Shown here one piece after another: positions 26,950 through 35,312 of a DNA stretch of 64,000 bases. Source of the stretch: Paenalicyclobacillus macrosporangiidus (GTDB lineage Bacteria; Bacillota; Bacilli; Alicyclobacillales; Alicyclobacillaceae); assembly GCF_900116805.1 (NCBI RefSeq), contig NZ_FPBV01000002.1, positions 1 to 64,000 of the forward strand, written 5' to 3'. The notes beneath the pieces are model-generated. The model was given only the letters and a program-made list of their open reading frames with translations. It made no database searches and was not told where the DNA came from. Made by a program: the position numbers and the translations under genes. Each line of letters opens with the position of its first letter. Position 1 is the stretch's first letter.

Positions 26950-28479
26950 CTACACCTCCGTGGCCGCACTCCCCGTACCTACCACGCCAACGCCCGCGCG
27001 CTCTTCCCGCTCAATCTCCTCGAGGCTCTTCTTCTTGGTCTCCAGCCCCAGCCAGAGGATGCAGGCGGCCATCACGAGATACATGGCGAACGACGTCCAG
27101 AAGACCGCATACTGGCCGCCCTGCTGGAACAGATAAGCAATCATGTAGGGCGAGACGATGGTGCCCGCCCGGCCGAACGCGTTGGCGAGGGACGATCCCG
27201 CCATGCGCACGGAGGTCGGGAACATCTCCGGGATGTAGCTGGCGAGAATGATGGCGATGAGGATATTGCCGCCCGCGACGAACAAGAACCCGAGCGTCAT
27301 GATGGCGGCAGGCGTGGTCGAGTAACCGTACAGCACGCCCAAGACCGCCAGGGTGATGGAGATGATGGCGAGGGTCCACTTGCGTCCGACCCGGTCGCTC
27401 AGCCAAGCCGCCAACGCGTTGCCAGGGATGGCGCCGAGCATGATGACGAAGGAGAACGTGAACGTCTTCACCTGGGAGATGCCCTGCTGGACGAAGAACG
27501 TCGGGATCCACGCCGTGAACGTGTACCAGGTGACCAGCGTGAGGACCGAAACGATGATGGAAAGGACGGTGATCTTGCGCACGCCGGGCGACCACAAGGA
27601 CACCGCACGCGCCGGATGTCCGTCCGCCGCGCCCGCGGTGCCTTCGGACCCCGACGCAGGATCCCTGGCCGCACGCGCCGCAACCGCTGCCCCGGCCGGA
27701 CCATCGGCAGTCTCTCCGTCCACAGCAGCCCTCGCACCTGCAGCGGCCTCCCCGTCTACACCAGCCCCCGCGTCTCCAGCGGCCAGCGGCGTCAGTCCCT
27801 CGACGCCCCGCTCGAACTGCCGGAGCACCGCCTCCGCCTCATGATGGCGGCCCTTGATCTCCAACCAGCGGGGCGATTCCGGCAGATAGAGCACTTGCAG
27901 CAGCCAGATGATGAGCGGCGGGATGCCCGCAATCCAGAAGAGGGATCGCCACCCGTAGTGCGGGATCAACAACAGCGCGGCCAACGCCGCCGCGGGTTGG
28001 GACAGGTTGATGATGAAGGACATCATGCCCGTCCAGAAGCCGCGGGATCGTTTCGGGACAAACTCCACCCACAACCCGTAGCTGGTGACAATCACGGCGC
28101 CAAGTCCCAGCCCCGCGACAAAGCGCGCTGCCAGAAGCCCTTGCAGCGACGGAACCACCGCGCAGGCCACGGTGGCCAAACCGTAGACCAGCAGCGAATA
28201 GCGCGAGGTGAAGCGGCGCCCGAAGCGATCCCCCAGGGCCGCCGCCCCCAACGCCCCCAGCAACAGGCCGAAGAACGTGGCGGAGATGAACTGGGCGTTC
28301 TGACCGACCGTTGAAAAGTGGGTCGCCACCATCGCCGCCAGCACAGAACCGGCGAGGTAGATGTCGAACCCGTCGAAAAACCCGCCGCCCGCCAGCAAGA
28401 ACATGACGGAATAATGCCGTTTTGTCATCGGCAGCCGATCCAATCGTGCACCTGCCAGGGTCCCGGAAAACTGACCCAT
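26950..28479 (-). CDS. MFS transporter with long central linker
   Basis: 509 residues from the ATG at 28479, preceded by AGGGGGAGG. Twelve helices in two halves; family motifs are LGDRFGRRFTSRY after helix 2 and LSDRVGRKW after helix 8. FDIYLAGSVLAAM in helix 1 resembles the AAHS/aromatic and carboxylate symporters. The loop between helices 6 and 7 contains about 60 residues of Ala/Gly/Asp-rich low complexity (GDAGAGVDGEAAAGARAAVD), much longer than usual. It lies 98 bases after the CoA-transferase gene on the same strand and likely imports that pathway's organic acid. Confidence 0.88.
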   Translation of the reverse strand: MGQFSGTLAGARLDRLPMTKRHYSVMFLLAGGGFFDGFDIYLAGSVLAAMVATHFSTVGQNAQFISATFFGLLLGALGAAALGDRFGRRFTSRYSLLVYGLATVACAVVPSLQGLLAARFVAGLGLGAVIVTSYGLWVEFVPKRSRGFWTGMMSFIINLSQPAAALAALLLIPHYGWRSLFWIAGIPPLIIWLLQVLYLPESPRWLEIKGRHHEAEAVLRQFERGVEGLTPLAAGDAGAGVDGEAAAGARAAVDGETADGPAGAAVAARAARDPASGSEGTAGAADGHPARAVSLWSPGVRKITVLSIIVSVLTLVTWYTFTAWIPTFFVQQGISQVKTFTFSFVIMLGAIPGNALAAWLSDRVGRKWTLAIISITLAVLGVLYGYSTTPAAIMTLGFLFVAGGNILIAIILASYIPEMFPTSVRMAGSSLANAFGRAGTIVSPYMIAYLFQQGGQYAVFWTSFAMYLVMAACILWLGLETKKKSLEEIEREERAGVGVVGTGSAATEV

Positions 28480-28577
28480 GTGTACCTCCCCCTGTCGAAC
28501 AGAATCCAATTTTGTGTCTATTTTGCGCGTGCCGGGCGGCGGGCAGCGCCCTCACCCGCCTGTTGCAGCCGGCAGCC

Positions 28578-29876
28578 TCATATCACCCCATCCTCCTTCA
28601 GGCGCGCCAACACCTCCTCCGAATACCCGAGCAGCCCGCGGTACACGTCGTCGTTATGCTCGCCGGGCGCGCTCCCGCCGGGGAAGCGGATCTGCCCCGG
28701 GGTTCGGCTCAACTTCGGGACGATGCCCGGCATCGGGAAGGTGCCGTAGACCGGGTGCTGGACCGGGACAATCATCTCCCGCGCCTGGTACTGCGGATCC
28801 TCCACCATGTCCTTGGCGCTGTAGATGAGCCCGGAAGGAACGCCGTGCCGCTCGAGGACGGCGAGCGCGTCCTTGGCGTCGAGCGTCCGGGTCCACGCCT
28901 CGATCCGCTGGTCCAACTCCTCCATCCGTTCCCCGCGGGCATGATGCGTCGCGTAGCGCGGGTCCTCCGCCAGCTCAGGCTCGCCCATCGCCTGGCACAG
29001 CCGCCGGAACACATTGTCGGCGTTCGCGCCGATGACGATGTACTTGTCGTCCTTCGTGAGGTAGATGTTGGACGGCGCGATGCCGGGCAGGATGTTGCCC
29101 TGCCGCTCTCGGATGTACCCCGCCAAGAGGTAGTCCGGGATGACGCTCTCCATCACCGAGAAGACGGCTTCGTACAGCGCCGTGTCCACCACCTGGCCGC
29201 GACCCGAGCGGGATCGCTCGTGGAGGGCCATGAGGCAGCCGATGGTGGCGTGCAGGGCGGCCAGCGTGTCCCCGATGCTGACGCCCACGCGCGCCGGCGG
29301 CCGGTCGGGAAAGCCGGTGACGTACCGGATGCCGCCCATCGCCTCGCCGACGCTGCCGAACCCGGCCCGCTCCCGGTACGGGCCCGTCTGCCCGAAGCCG
29401 GAGGTGCGCACCATGATGAGGCCCGGGTTGACCTCGGCCAACCGTTCGTACCCGAGGTTCCACTTCTCCATCGTCCCCGGGCGGAAGTTTTCAATCACGA
29501 TGTCCGCCTTCGACACGAGATCGAGAAACACCCGCTGTCCCTCGGGCACGCGCAGGTTGAGGGTGATCAGCTTCTTGTTGCGCGCAGCGATGGGCCAGTA
29601 CAAGCCTTGCCCGTCCTTGACCTGCCCCCACCCGCGCAGGGGATCCGGTTTGTCCGGCGCCTCGATTTTGATGACCTCCGCCCCGAAGTCCCCCAGGAAA
29701 CGGCCTGTCAACGGCCCGGCGAGCAGGGTGCCCAGTTCGAGGACGCGGATGCCGTCCAGCGGGATGGATCCCGCGGCCACCCCCTCCCCCTCGGGCCTCA
29801 CGGCCCCGGATGCCGGTGTTGCGGTCGTACGCAGATTCGTGCTGTCAGTCGTGGAAGTCCGGATGGCGTCCGACAT
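28578..29876 (-). CDS. CaiB/BaiF family (class III) CoA-transferase
   Basis: 432 residues. The N-terminal signature IRVLELGTLLAGPLTGRFLGDFGAEVIKIE is diagnostic. The catalytic aspartate is in GRGQVVDTALYEAVF (about residue 220). LNLRVPEGQRVFLDLVSKADIVIENFRPG and YRERAGFGSVGEAMGGIRYVTG also match. These enzymes move CoA between carboxylic acids, often from succinyl-CoA. A lyase of the HMG-CoA lyase type is encoded divergently and an MFS transporter is downstream. This suggests CoA activation of an imported acid followed by cleavage. The promoter with an internal operator lies 50 bases upstream. Confidence 0.92.
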   Translation of the reverse strand: MSDAIRTSTTDSTNLRTTATPASGAVRPEGEGVAAGSIPLDGIRVLELGTLLAGPLTGRFLGDFGAEVIKIEAPDKPDPLRGWGQVKDGQGLYWPIAARNKKLITLNLRVPEGQRVFLDLVSKADIVIENFRPGTMEKWNLGYERLAEVNPGLIMVRTSGFGQTGPYRERAGFGSVGEAMGGIRYVTGFPDRPPARVGVSIGDTLAALHATIGCLMALHERSRSGRGQVVDTALYEAVFSVMESVIPDYLLAGYIRERQGNILPGIAPSNIYLTKDDKYIVIGANADNVFRRLCQAMGEPELAEDPRYATHHARGERMEELDQRIEAWTRTLDAKDALAVLERHGVPSGLIYSAKDMVEDPQYQAREMIVPVQHPVYGTFPMPGIVPKLSRTPGQIRFPGGSAPGEHNDDVYRGLLGYSEEVLARLKEDGVI

Positions 29877-29927
29877 GCCCTCACCTCATCGCCGTCGTGT
29901 TCGTTGAAAACGCTGTACTTTCTGTTG

Positions 29928-29955
29928 ATGATATCGTATTGTATACATTAGTCAA
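29928..29955 (-). promoter_or_regulatory. Promoter of CoA-transferase operon with GntR operator in the spacer
   Basis: Read on the minus strand, TTGACT (29955-29950) is a -35 and TATCAT (29933-29928) a -10, 16 bases apart. The spacer contains the palindrome ATGTATACAA (29948-29939), near-identical to the one before the GntR gene. Binding there would block RNA polymerase. Confidence 0.75.
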
Positions 29956-30056
29956 TAGGGTTTGTGAACCCGCGCGACTCCAAAGCCGATGATAAGCGGA
30001 ATTTCCGCGGTTCGATGCGGATCTTGGAGGCTCGCTCCCGAATCTCTTGAGAGTGT

Positions 30057-30066
30057 TTGTATACAA
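30057..30066. promoter_or_regulatory. GntR operator TTGTATACAA
   Basis: A perfect 10-bp palindrome 6 bases before the GntR ribosome binding site. The same core (TGTATACA) lies in the divergent promoter at 29939-29948. TTGTATACAA-like sites are typical of FCD-type GntR regulators, so autoregulation is likely. Confidence 0.75.
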
Positions 30067-30087
30067 TCCGGCAAGGAGGGGGACGGA

Positions 30088-30816
30088 CTGGACGCCTACG
30101 AGTTCATCCGCAAGGCCATCATCCAGGGCGATTACGAGCCCGGCCAGCGCCTGACCGAGGAGTTTCTCGCCGGAGCGCTGAACCTCAGCCGCACCCCCAT
30201 TCGAGAGGCCATCCGGCGGCTGGAGACGGAGGGGCTCGTCACCCCCCTCAAGCGAGGGGTGATGGTGCGGGCCTACACGCGCGAGGACGTGGAGCAGATC
30301 TACGATCTCCGCGCCCTCCTCGAGGCCCACGCCGCGGGACGCGCGGCGCATCACCGGACGCAGGCAGACATCGCCGCACTGCATGAGGCCCACGCCGCCT
30401 TCGAGGCGGCCGTCGTCCGTTACCGGCCCCGGCACCGGGAGGGTCTCGAGGACGTGGTGCACTGGAACGGCGTGTTCCACAATCACGTGGTCCGCGCGGC
30501 TGCCAACCCGCACGTCGGTTTTCTGCTCGAGAAGGTGGTAGCGTTGCCGCTGGTGTTCCAATCGTTCTACTGGTACGACGAGCGCGAGGTGCAACGGTCC
30601 CTGGAGACGCACGCCGCCATCCTGAAGGCGATTGAGCGTCAGGACGCCGACTGGGCCCGCGCGGCCATGGCACAGCACATCTACCAGGGCCGTGATCACG
30701 TCCTGGCGCACATTCCGGCCGCTCGCGCCTCGGAGCAAGAGGACGCCGGACCCGCCAGGGCGGCGGAACCTGGGGCGGCCGGTACATCCATCCACAGGGG
30801 AGGGGAAACCGAATGA
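30088..30816 (+). CDS. GntR family regulator, FCD subfamily
   Basis: 242 residues if started at the CTG 30088, which follows AAGGAGG (30073-30079) by 8 bases; no ATG, GTG or TTG is correctly placed. The longer frame from 29989 would put the operator inside the gene and is unlikely. The winged helix reads YEFIRKAIIQGDYEPGQRLTEEFLAGALNLSRTPIREAIRRLE. The C-terminal all-helical FCD domain (EDVEQIYDLRALLEAHAAGRA, WNGVFHNHVVRAA) binds an organic acid, often through a metal. Its gene overlaps the lyase start by 4 bases. It likely represses both divergent transcripts. Confidence 0.88.
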   Translation: MDAYEFIRKAIIQGDYEPGQRLTEEFLAGALNLSRTPIREAIRRLETEGLVTPLKRGVMVRAYTREDVEQIYDLRALLEAHAAGRAAHHRTQADIAALHEAHAAFEAAVVRYRPRHREGLEDVVHWNGVFHNHVVRAAANPHVGFLLEKVVALPLVFQSFYWYDEREVQRSLETHAAILKAIERQDADWARAAMAQHIYQGRDHVLAHIPAARASEQEDAGPARAAEPGAAGTSIHRGGETE

Positions 30817-31700
30817 TTCACATCACGGAGGTGGGCCCGCGCGACGGGCTGCAGAATGAGCGCAAGCATCTGACGGTCGCCGGGAAGGTGGAGATGATCC
30901 AGCGCCTGGTCGACGCCGGGCTCCGGTACATCGAGGCGGTGTCCTTCGTCAACCCGAAGGTGGTGCCGCAGATGGCGGGCGCCGAAGACGTCATGGCCGC
31001 GGTCCCGCGCCGGGAAGGCGTGACCTACGCCGGTCTGGTGCTCAGCCGATCCGGGCTCGAGCGGGCGCTTCGCAGCGGGATCGATGTGATCCACATCGCC
31101 CTCGCCACGAGCGACACCTTCAACCTGCGCAACGCCCGGCGCACGGTGGAGCAGGGCTTGGAAGAGCTCGCGGCTGTGGCCCGGGACGCGGTGGCCGCGG
31201 GAACACCGGTGGTGGGGTACCTGGCGACGGCATTCGGATGCCCCTTCGAGGGCGAGGTGCCGCTGCATCGCGTGCTCTCCGCCGCCGACGTGCTGCTGGA
31301 GGCGGGCTGCCGCGGCATGGTCCTGTGCGACACGGTCGGGGTCGCCCATCCCCGCCAGGTGCAGGCCTTCGTCGAAGCCTTTCGATCCCGCTTCGGCCCC
31401 GACGACCAGGTCCCCTTGGGGCTGCACTTCCACAACACCCGCGGCCTCGGCCTGGCGAACGTGTACGCCGGGTACCTGGCGGGCGTGCGCCGCTTCGATG
31501 CGTCCGTCGGCGGCCTCGGCGGCTGCCCGTTCGCGCCGAAGGCGGTCGGCAACGTCTGCACGGAGGACATGGTCAACCTGTTTGACCAGATGGGCGAGCC
31601 CACGGGCGTCGACCTGTCCCGGTTGGTGGAAACGGCACGGTGGGTGGAGGCGCAGGTGGAGCGGCGCCTCGATGGCATGATGATGAAGGTGGGGGTGTGA
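30813..31700 (+). CDS. Hydroxymethylglutaryl-CoA lyase family enzyme
   Basis: 295 residues, a DRE-TIM metallolyase. The N terminus EVGPRDGLQNE carries the catalytic Arg and metal-binding Asp. LHFHNTRGLGLANVYAG gives the HxH metal ligands. GGLGGCPFAPKAVGNVCTED holds the active-site cysteine loop. It cleaves a 3-hydroxy-3-methylglutaryl-CoA-like thioester to a 2-oxo acid or acetoacetate plus acetyl-CoA. Beside a CaiB CoA-transferase and MFS transporter, related substrates such as citramalyl-CoA are also possible. ATGA overlap with the GntR gene implies coupled translation. Confidence 0.9.
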   Translation: MIHITEVGPRDGLQNERKHLTVAGKVEMIQRLVDAGLRYIEAVSFVNPKVVPQMAGAEDVMAAVPRREGVTYAGLVLSRSGLERALRSGIDVIHIALATSDTFNLRNARRTVEQGLEELAAVARDAVAAGTPVVGYLATAFGCPFEGEVPLHRVLSAADVLLEAGCRGMVLCDTVGVAHPRQVQAFVEAFRSRFGPDDQVPLGLHFHNTRGLGLANVYAGYLAGVRRFDASVGGLGGCPFAPKAVGNVCTEDMVNLFDQMGEPTGVDLSRLVETARWVEAQVERRLDGMMMKVGV

Positions 31701-31743
31701 CAGCGAAGACGGTTCGTCCGGGGCGGTGACATCCGCCCGCCGC

Positions 31744-31767
31744 GCCGGCACCCGCTGGGGTGCCGGC
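31744..31767. terminator. Stem-loop between convergent genes
   Basis: GCCGGCACCC (31744-31753) pairs perfectly with GGGTGCCGGC (31758-31767) around a GCTG loop; a weakly T-rich ATTCGTTT follows on the plus strand. It separates the lyase and chemoreceptor genes. Confidence 0.7.
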
Positions 31768-31807
31768 ATTCGTTTGCGGCCGTGCCCGCCCCGGCGATCC
31801 CCGGGGA

Positions 31808-33562
31808 TCAGACGCGGAAGCGGGACAGCAGAGACTGAAGCTGCTCCGCCATCTGCGTCAACGATTGTGCCGAGGCCGCGATTTCCTCCATGGAGGCCAA
31901 CTGCTCCTCGGTGGCGGCGGAAACGGTCTGCATGCCGGCGTTAGTCTGCTCCGTGACCTCGGAGACCTTGCCCATCACGTCACGCAGCTCCGCGGCGTGA
32001 TCCGCCAAGCGCTGTGCCGACTCCGACACCTGCTGGATCTGCTGGGAGACCGTCGAAACCGCCCCGGCGATGGCATGGAACGACGCACCCGCGTCCTCGG
32101 TCGCCTGCAGCCCCGACGCCACCTCCTCGGTGCTCTCCCGCATGGATGCCACCGCCGCCTGGCTCTCGTCCTGAATCCGGGCAATCAGGTCCTGGATTTG
32201 CTGCGCCGACTGCCCGGCGTGATCCGCCAGCTTGCGCACCTCGTCTGCCACCACCGCGAAACTGCGGCCGTGCTCTCCGGCGCGCGCCGCCTCGATGGCC
32301 GCGTTGAGCGCCAGCAGATTCGTCTGTTCAGCGATGTCGGTGATGACCTCCACAATCTTGCCAATCTCCTCAGACCGCTGCTCTAAGCCGAGGACGACCG
32401 CCGCCAACTGGTCCATCTTCTCCTGAATCCCGGACATCCGCTGCTGCACCAATTCCAGGCATGCGGTTCCGTCCGCCGACGCCTGGGCGGCCGTGGCGGC
32501 GGATCGGCTGGCCTCTTCCGCGCTCCCCGCAATCTGATCCATCGCCGACGCCACCTGATTGACCGTCTGATGGCCGCCGTGCACCGCCGCCACCTGCCGG
32601 TCCGCACCAGCGGCCACCTCCTGAGCGGTCTGTGTGACCTGCTCGGTGGCACGCATGTTCTCCTCCGCGCTGGCGGAGAGCTCCTCCGCGGAGGCCGCCA
32701 ACTGTTCGGCCGCTTCCCCGACGCTTCGGATCAGCGTCCGCAGGGCGTCCATCATGTTCGCGAACCCGCGCTGCAGGCGGGAAATCTCATCCCGTCCCGA
32801 CGAGATCTCCGGCTCGACCGTCAGGTCCCCGGCCGCGACCCGTTCCACCTGGGCGGTCAAGCGGGACACCGGTTTTGAGATGCGGTGGGCGACCCACAGG
32901 CTCACCAGGGACCCGAGGATCACTTCGGCGACGATGACCCACAGGAGCGACGTCAACACCGCGTTCGCCGGAGCTTCGAAGTCGGACAGGTACGTGCCTG
33001 CCGCCACGTTCCAGCCCCACACCGGATCCTTCTGGACGTACACAATTTTCTTCGCCTGCACCTCGGAGTTGGGAAGCGGCCACATGTACGTGAGATAACC
33101 GCCGCCGTTCTGGGCCAGCTTGACCATCTCCCGGCCCGAGTACACCCCGTCCGCGGTCTTCTGATTCCAGTTGTCCTTTCCTTCCACGGTGGGATTCATG
33201 AGGCTCAGCGCGTGATCGTTGATGGCGATCACGTAGCCGTTCTTGCCGATGGCAAACCGTGGATTGATGGGCCGGTGGCCCTTCGAATCCTTCGGCCCGA
33301 GCACCTCCTGCTTGACCTTTTCCTGGGCGGCCTCAAGCGTCATCTGGCCCGCCTTCACCTGGCCGTTCACCTCGTCGATGAGGGCCAACACGTGCTGGAC
33401 CGTCTGCCGCAACTGTTCCTTGCCCGCGGCCTCCAACTGATTTCGGGTCACGGTGTAACTGACCAAGCCGAGGACCAAAGTCGGAATCACCAGCAATGCC
33501 AGCGACAGGACCAACAACCTGAAACGCAACGACGAAAACCAATCCCGAAGAACTGTGCCCAT
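31808..33562 (-). CDS. Methyl-accepting chemotaxis protein with single Cache domain
   Basis: 584 residues from the ATG at 33562, preceded by CAGGAGGA. A membrane helix lies at about 14-36. An extracellular sCache_2-type sensor (about 40-200; [67 protein letters not shown]) is followed by a second helix, a HAMP domain ([22 protein letters not shown]) and a signalling domain with hairpin tip [48 protein letters not shown]. Single Cache domains of this type bind small carboxylic acids. Upstream are a c-di-GMP riboswitch, a terminator and an operator also found at the catabolic operon. It senses an extracellular ligand, perhaps the operon's substrate. Confidence 0.95.
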   Translation of the reverse strand: MGTVLRDWFSSLRFRLLVLSLALLVIPTLVLGLVSYTVTRNQLEAAGKEQLRQTVQHVLALIDEVNGQVKAGQMTLEAAQEKVKQEVLGPKDSKGHRPINPRFAIGKNGYVIAINDHALSLMNPTVEGKDNWNQKTADGVYSGREMVKLAQNGGGYLTYMWPLPNSEVQAKKIVYVQKDPVWGWNVAAGTYLSDFEAPANAVLTSLLWVIVAEVILGSLVSLWVAHRISKPVSRLTAQVERVAAGDLTVEPEISSGRDEISRLQRGFANMMDALRTLIRSVGEAAEQLAASAEELSASAEENMRATEQVTQTAQEVAAGADRQVAAVHGGHQTVNQVASAMDQIAGSAEEASRSAATAAQASADGTACLELVQQRMSGIQEKMDQLAAVVLGLEQRSEEIGKIVEVITDIAEQTNLLALNAAIEAARAGEHGRSFAVVADEVRKLADHAGQSAQQIQDLIARIQDESQAAVASMRESTEEVASGLQATEDAGASFHAIAGAVSTVSQQIQQVSESAQRLADHAAELRDVMGKVSEVTEQTNAGMQTVSAATEEQLASMEEIAASAQSLTQMAEQLQSLLSRFRV

Positions 33563-33629
33563 GTCTTCCTCCTGCTCGATGAGATATCCCGTTCCAGGCG
33601 CTCCGTCCGCCCCATGGCTGCAGGTCAAC

Positions 33630-33665
33630 AAAAAAAGGCGGCCCGGCCATGACGCAGGGCAGCCT
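33630..33665 (-). terminator. Intrinsic terminator in chemoreceptor leader
   Basis: Read on the minus strand, AGGC-T-GCCC (33665-33657) pairs with GGGC-C-GCCT (33644-33636) with one mismatch, followed by seven U (33636-33630). It lies about 47 bases after the c-di-GMP aptamer and 70 bases before the start codon, the expected place for an expression platform. Confidence 0.8.
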
Positions 33666-33711
33666 CTTTCGAACGCAGAGACATCGACACGCAGAAACCA
33701 TGATGGTGCTG

Positions 33712-33800
33712 CATGTGGCAACCCGGCGGTCATAGACGGACGTCCGTAGACCCGTGGCTTTGCGTCCCAGCGTTTCCACTGGTTTGCCCTGAGCACACGC
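33712..33800 (-). promoter_or_regulatory. Cyclic di-GMP-I (GEMM-I) riboswitch
   Basis: The minus strand shows the conserved GEMM-I blocks in order: CTCAGGGCAAACC, a short helix capped by GGAAAC (CCAGTGGAAACGCTGG), GACGCAAAGCC, a variable helix with GGGTCTACGG, and GACCGCCGGGTTGCC. The GNRA-like tetraloop and receptor blocks needed to bind c-di-GMP are present. It is followed by an intrinsic terminator and a chemoreceptor gene, a known GEMM-I context, so c-di-GMP probably controls read-through into the receptor gene. The direction (on or off switch) is not visible. Confidence 0.92.
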
Positions 33801-33855
33801 CAGAATTCATATGCAGTTTCGGAATGACGAAACGGACCGCCTGTCCCAAGGAATC

Positions 33856-33870
33856 TGTAACTCGGTTACA
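33856..33870. promoter_or_regulatory. 15-bp palindromic operator, copy 1
   Basis: TGTAACTCGGTTACA, a perfect TGTAAC-N3-GTTACA palindrome. It lies just upstream of the riboswitch in the presumed promoter of the chemoreceptor, with TTGACT and TATAAA nearby on the minus strand. The same palindrome is found at 46128-46142. Which -35/-10 pair is used is unclear. Confidence 0.75.
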
Positions 33871-33909
33871 TTTATAGTAGTCAAATTGTCCCGGCATCTG
33901 CAACCCGGT

Positions 33910-35202
33910 TCACGGTTGCGCGGTTCCAACCTCCGCCTTGCCCGCGGCAGGCGACAACGCATCCTCTTCAGCGTAGGTGCGTTCCACCTTTCCGAGGATG
34001 AACACGTACGCGGCCGCGCCGAGCAGCGCCACCAGTCCGGTCAGGATGAGGGGGATCCTGAAACTGTGGAAGGCCTCGTAGAGCACCCCCGTGATCAACG
34101 GCGCAAACGAAGCACCCAAGTTGCCGCCAAAGTTCTGCAGCGAACTCACCGAGGAGACCACCCGCGGCGGAGCCAGATCCATCGGCAGGGAATTCACGCT
34201 GCCGGTGACCAGTCCCATGGCGGCCATGGTGAGGACGAGAAACACGACGGTCATCGCCGGAGACGTGCTGTACGCCGCAATCAGCACGAATACGGTGCTC
34301 AGCAACAGGCCGCCTCCGATGACGGTCTTGCGCACCATCGTCTTGTCGCCACCGCGGTTCACCCAGGCGTCCGCCAACCAGCCGCCGAGCAGGGTGGTGA
34401 CGATGGAGACCACGAACGGCAGGGCGCTGAGCGACCCGCTCTGCCCGATGCTCAGATGTTCCTGCAGCACCAGGATGCCGGGCAGCCAGGTCAGAAACAC
34501 GTAAAGCACGTACAGGTAGCCGAACTGGCCGATGATCATCGCCCAGGTATTCCGATACTGGAACAGTTTGCGCCAGGGAATGCGCACCTCACCCGCGGCC
34601 GCAGGCTCCTGCGCAATCCCGCGATCCCGCCGGTAGATCAACAACCAGACGACCACCCACACCACGCTCATCGCACCGGTGAGATAGAAGACCTCGCGCC
34701 AGCCGAGTGCCGTCAATATGGCGGCCGACAGCGGGAGGCCGATGGTCGGTCCCAGCTTGTTCCCGGTGAAATAGATGCTGATGGCTTTGCTCCGGTCCCG
34801 CGACGGGATGTTTTCCACCACCAGTTTCGGCGCGGACGGCAACAGGGTCGCCTCGCCGAACCCGAGCAACCCGCGGAACACGGCCAGCACCGGAATCTTG
34901 AGCGTCACCGCGGACAACCAGGTCGCCACAGTCCACAAGGTGAGGCCCAACGGCAGCACGCGGCGCGGATGCAGGCGATCAATCAGGGGGCCTGCAACCA
35001 ACAGGGACAGGGTTAAGCACCAACTGAAGACGGATTGCAGGAGTCCCAGCTGTCCCGGGGTCATCAGGTGATGCTTCACCCAGTAGGAGCCAACGATGGA
35101 GATGTTGACTCGGTCAATGGCGGAGATCACCAGTGCGGCCAGCAACATGAGCACGATGGCCCACTGATACCAAGACCATCCGGACGCCCTTCGCTCTCCC
35201 AT
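33910..35202 (-). CDS. MFS transporter, ACS (anion:cation symporter) type
   Basis: 430 residues, 12 helices. Helix 1 has LVISAIDRVNISIVGSYW, the DR-x-N-I/L signature common in ACS-family symporters of organic acids (phthalate, 4-hydroxyphenylacetate, glucarate). GPLIDRLHPRRVLPLG and LGGWLADAWVNRGGDK mark the two family A motifs. It is last in the long catabolic operon, 110 bases after a second MFS gene, and likely imports an aromatic or related carboxylate with protons. Confidence 0.88.
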   Translation of the reverse strand: MGERRASGWSWYQWAIVLMLLAALVISAIDRVNISIVGSYWVKHHLMTPGQLGLLQSVFSWCLTLSLLVAGPLIDRLHPRRVLPLGLTLWTVATWLSAVTLKIPVLAVFRGLLGFGEATLLPSAPKLVVENIPSRDRSKAISIYFTGNKLGPTIGLPLSAAILTALGWREVFYLTGAMSVVWVVVWLLIYRRDRGIAQEPAAAGEVRIPWRKLFQYRNTWAMIIGQFGYLYVLYVFLTWLPGILVLQEHLSIGQSGSLSALPFVVSIVTTLLGGWLADAWVNRGGDKTMVRKTVIGGGLLLSTVFVLIAAYSTSPAMTVVFLVLTMAAMGLVTGSVNSLPMDLAPPRVVSSVSSLQNFGGNLGASFAPLITGVLYEAFHSFRIPLILTGLVALLGAAAYVFILGKVERTYAEEDALSPAAGKAEVGTAQP

Positions 35203-35312
35203 ACATTCCTTCCTTTCATATCTGTTTTCGGATCATGAATTCGCCGGTCGGTGGCCGCAACCCCCGGATGACTTTCATCCGTCCTGCGGCTGAAACCTCC
35301 GGAAGCCCATCG

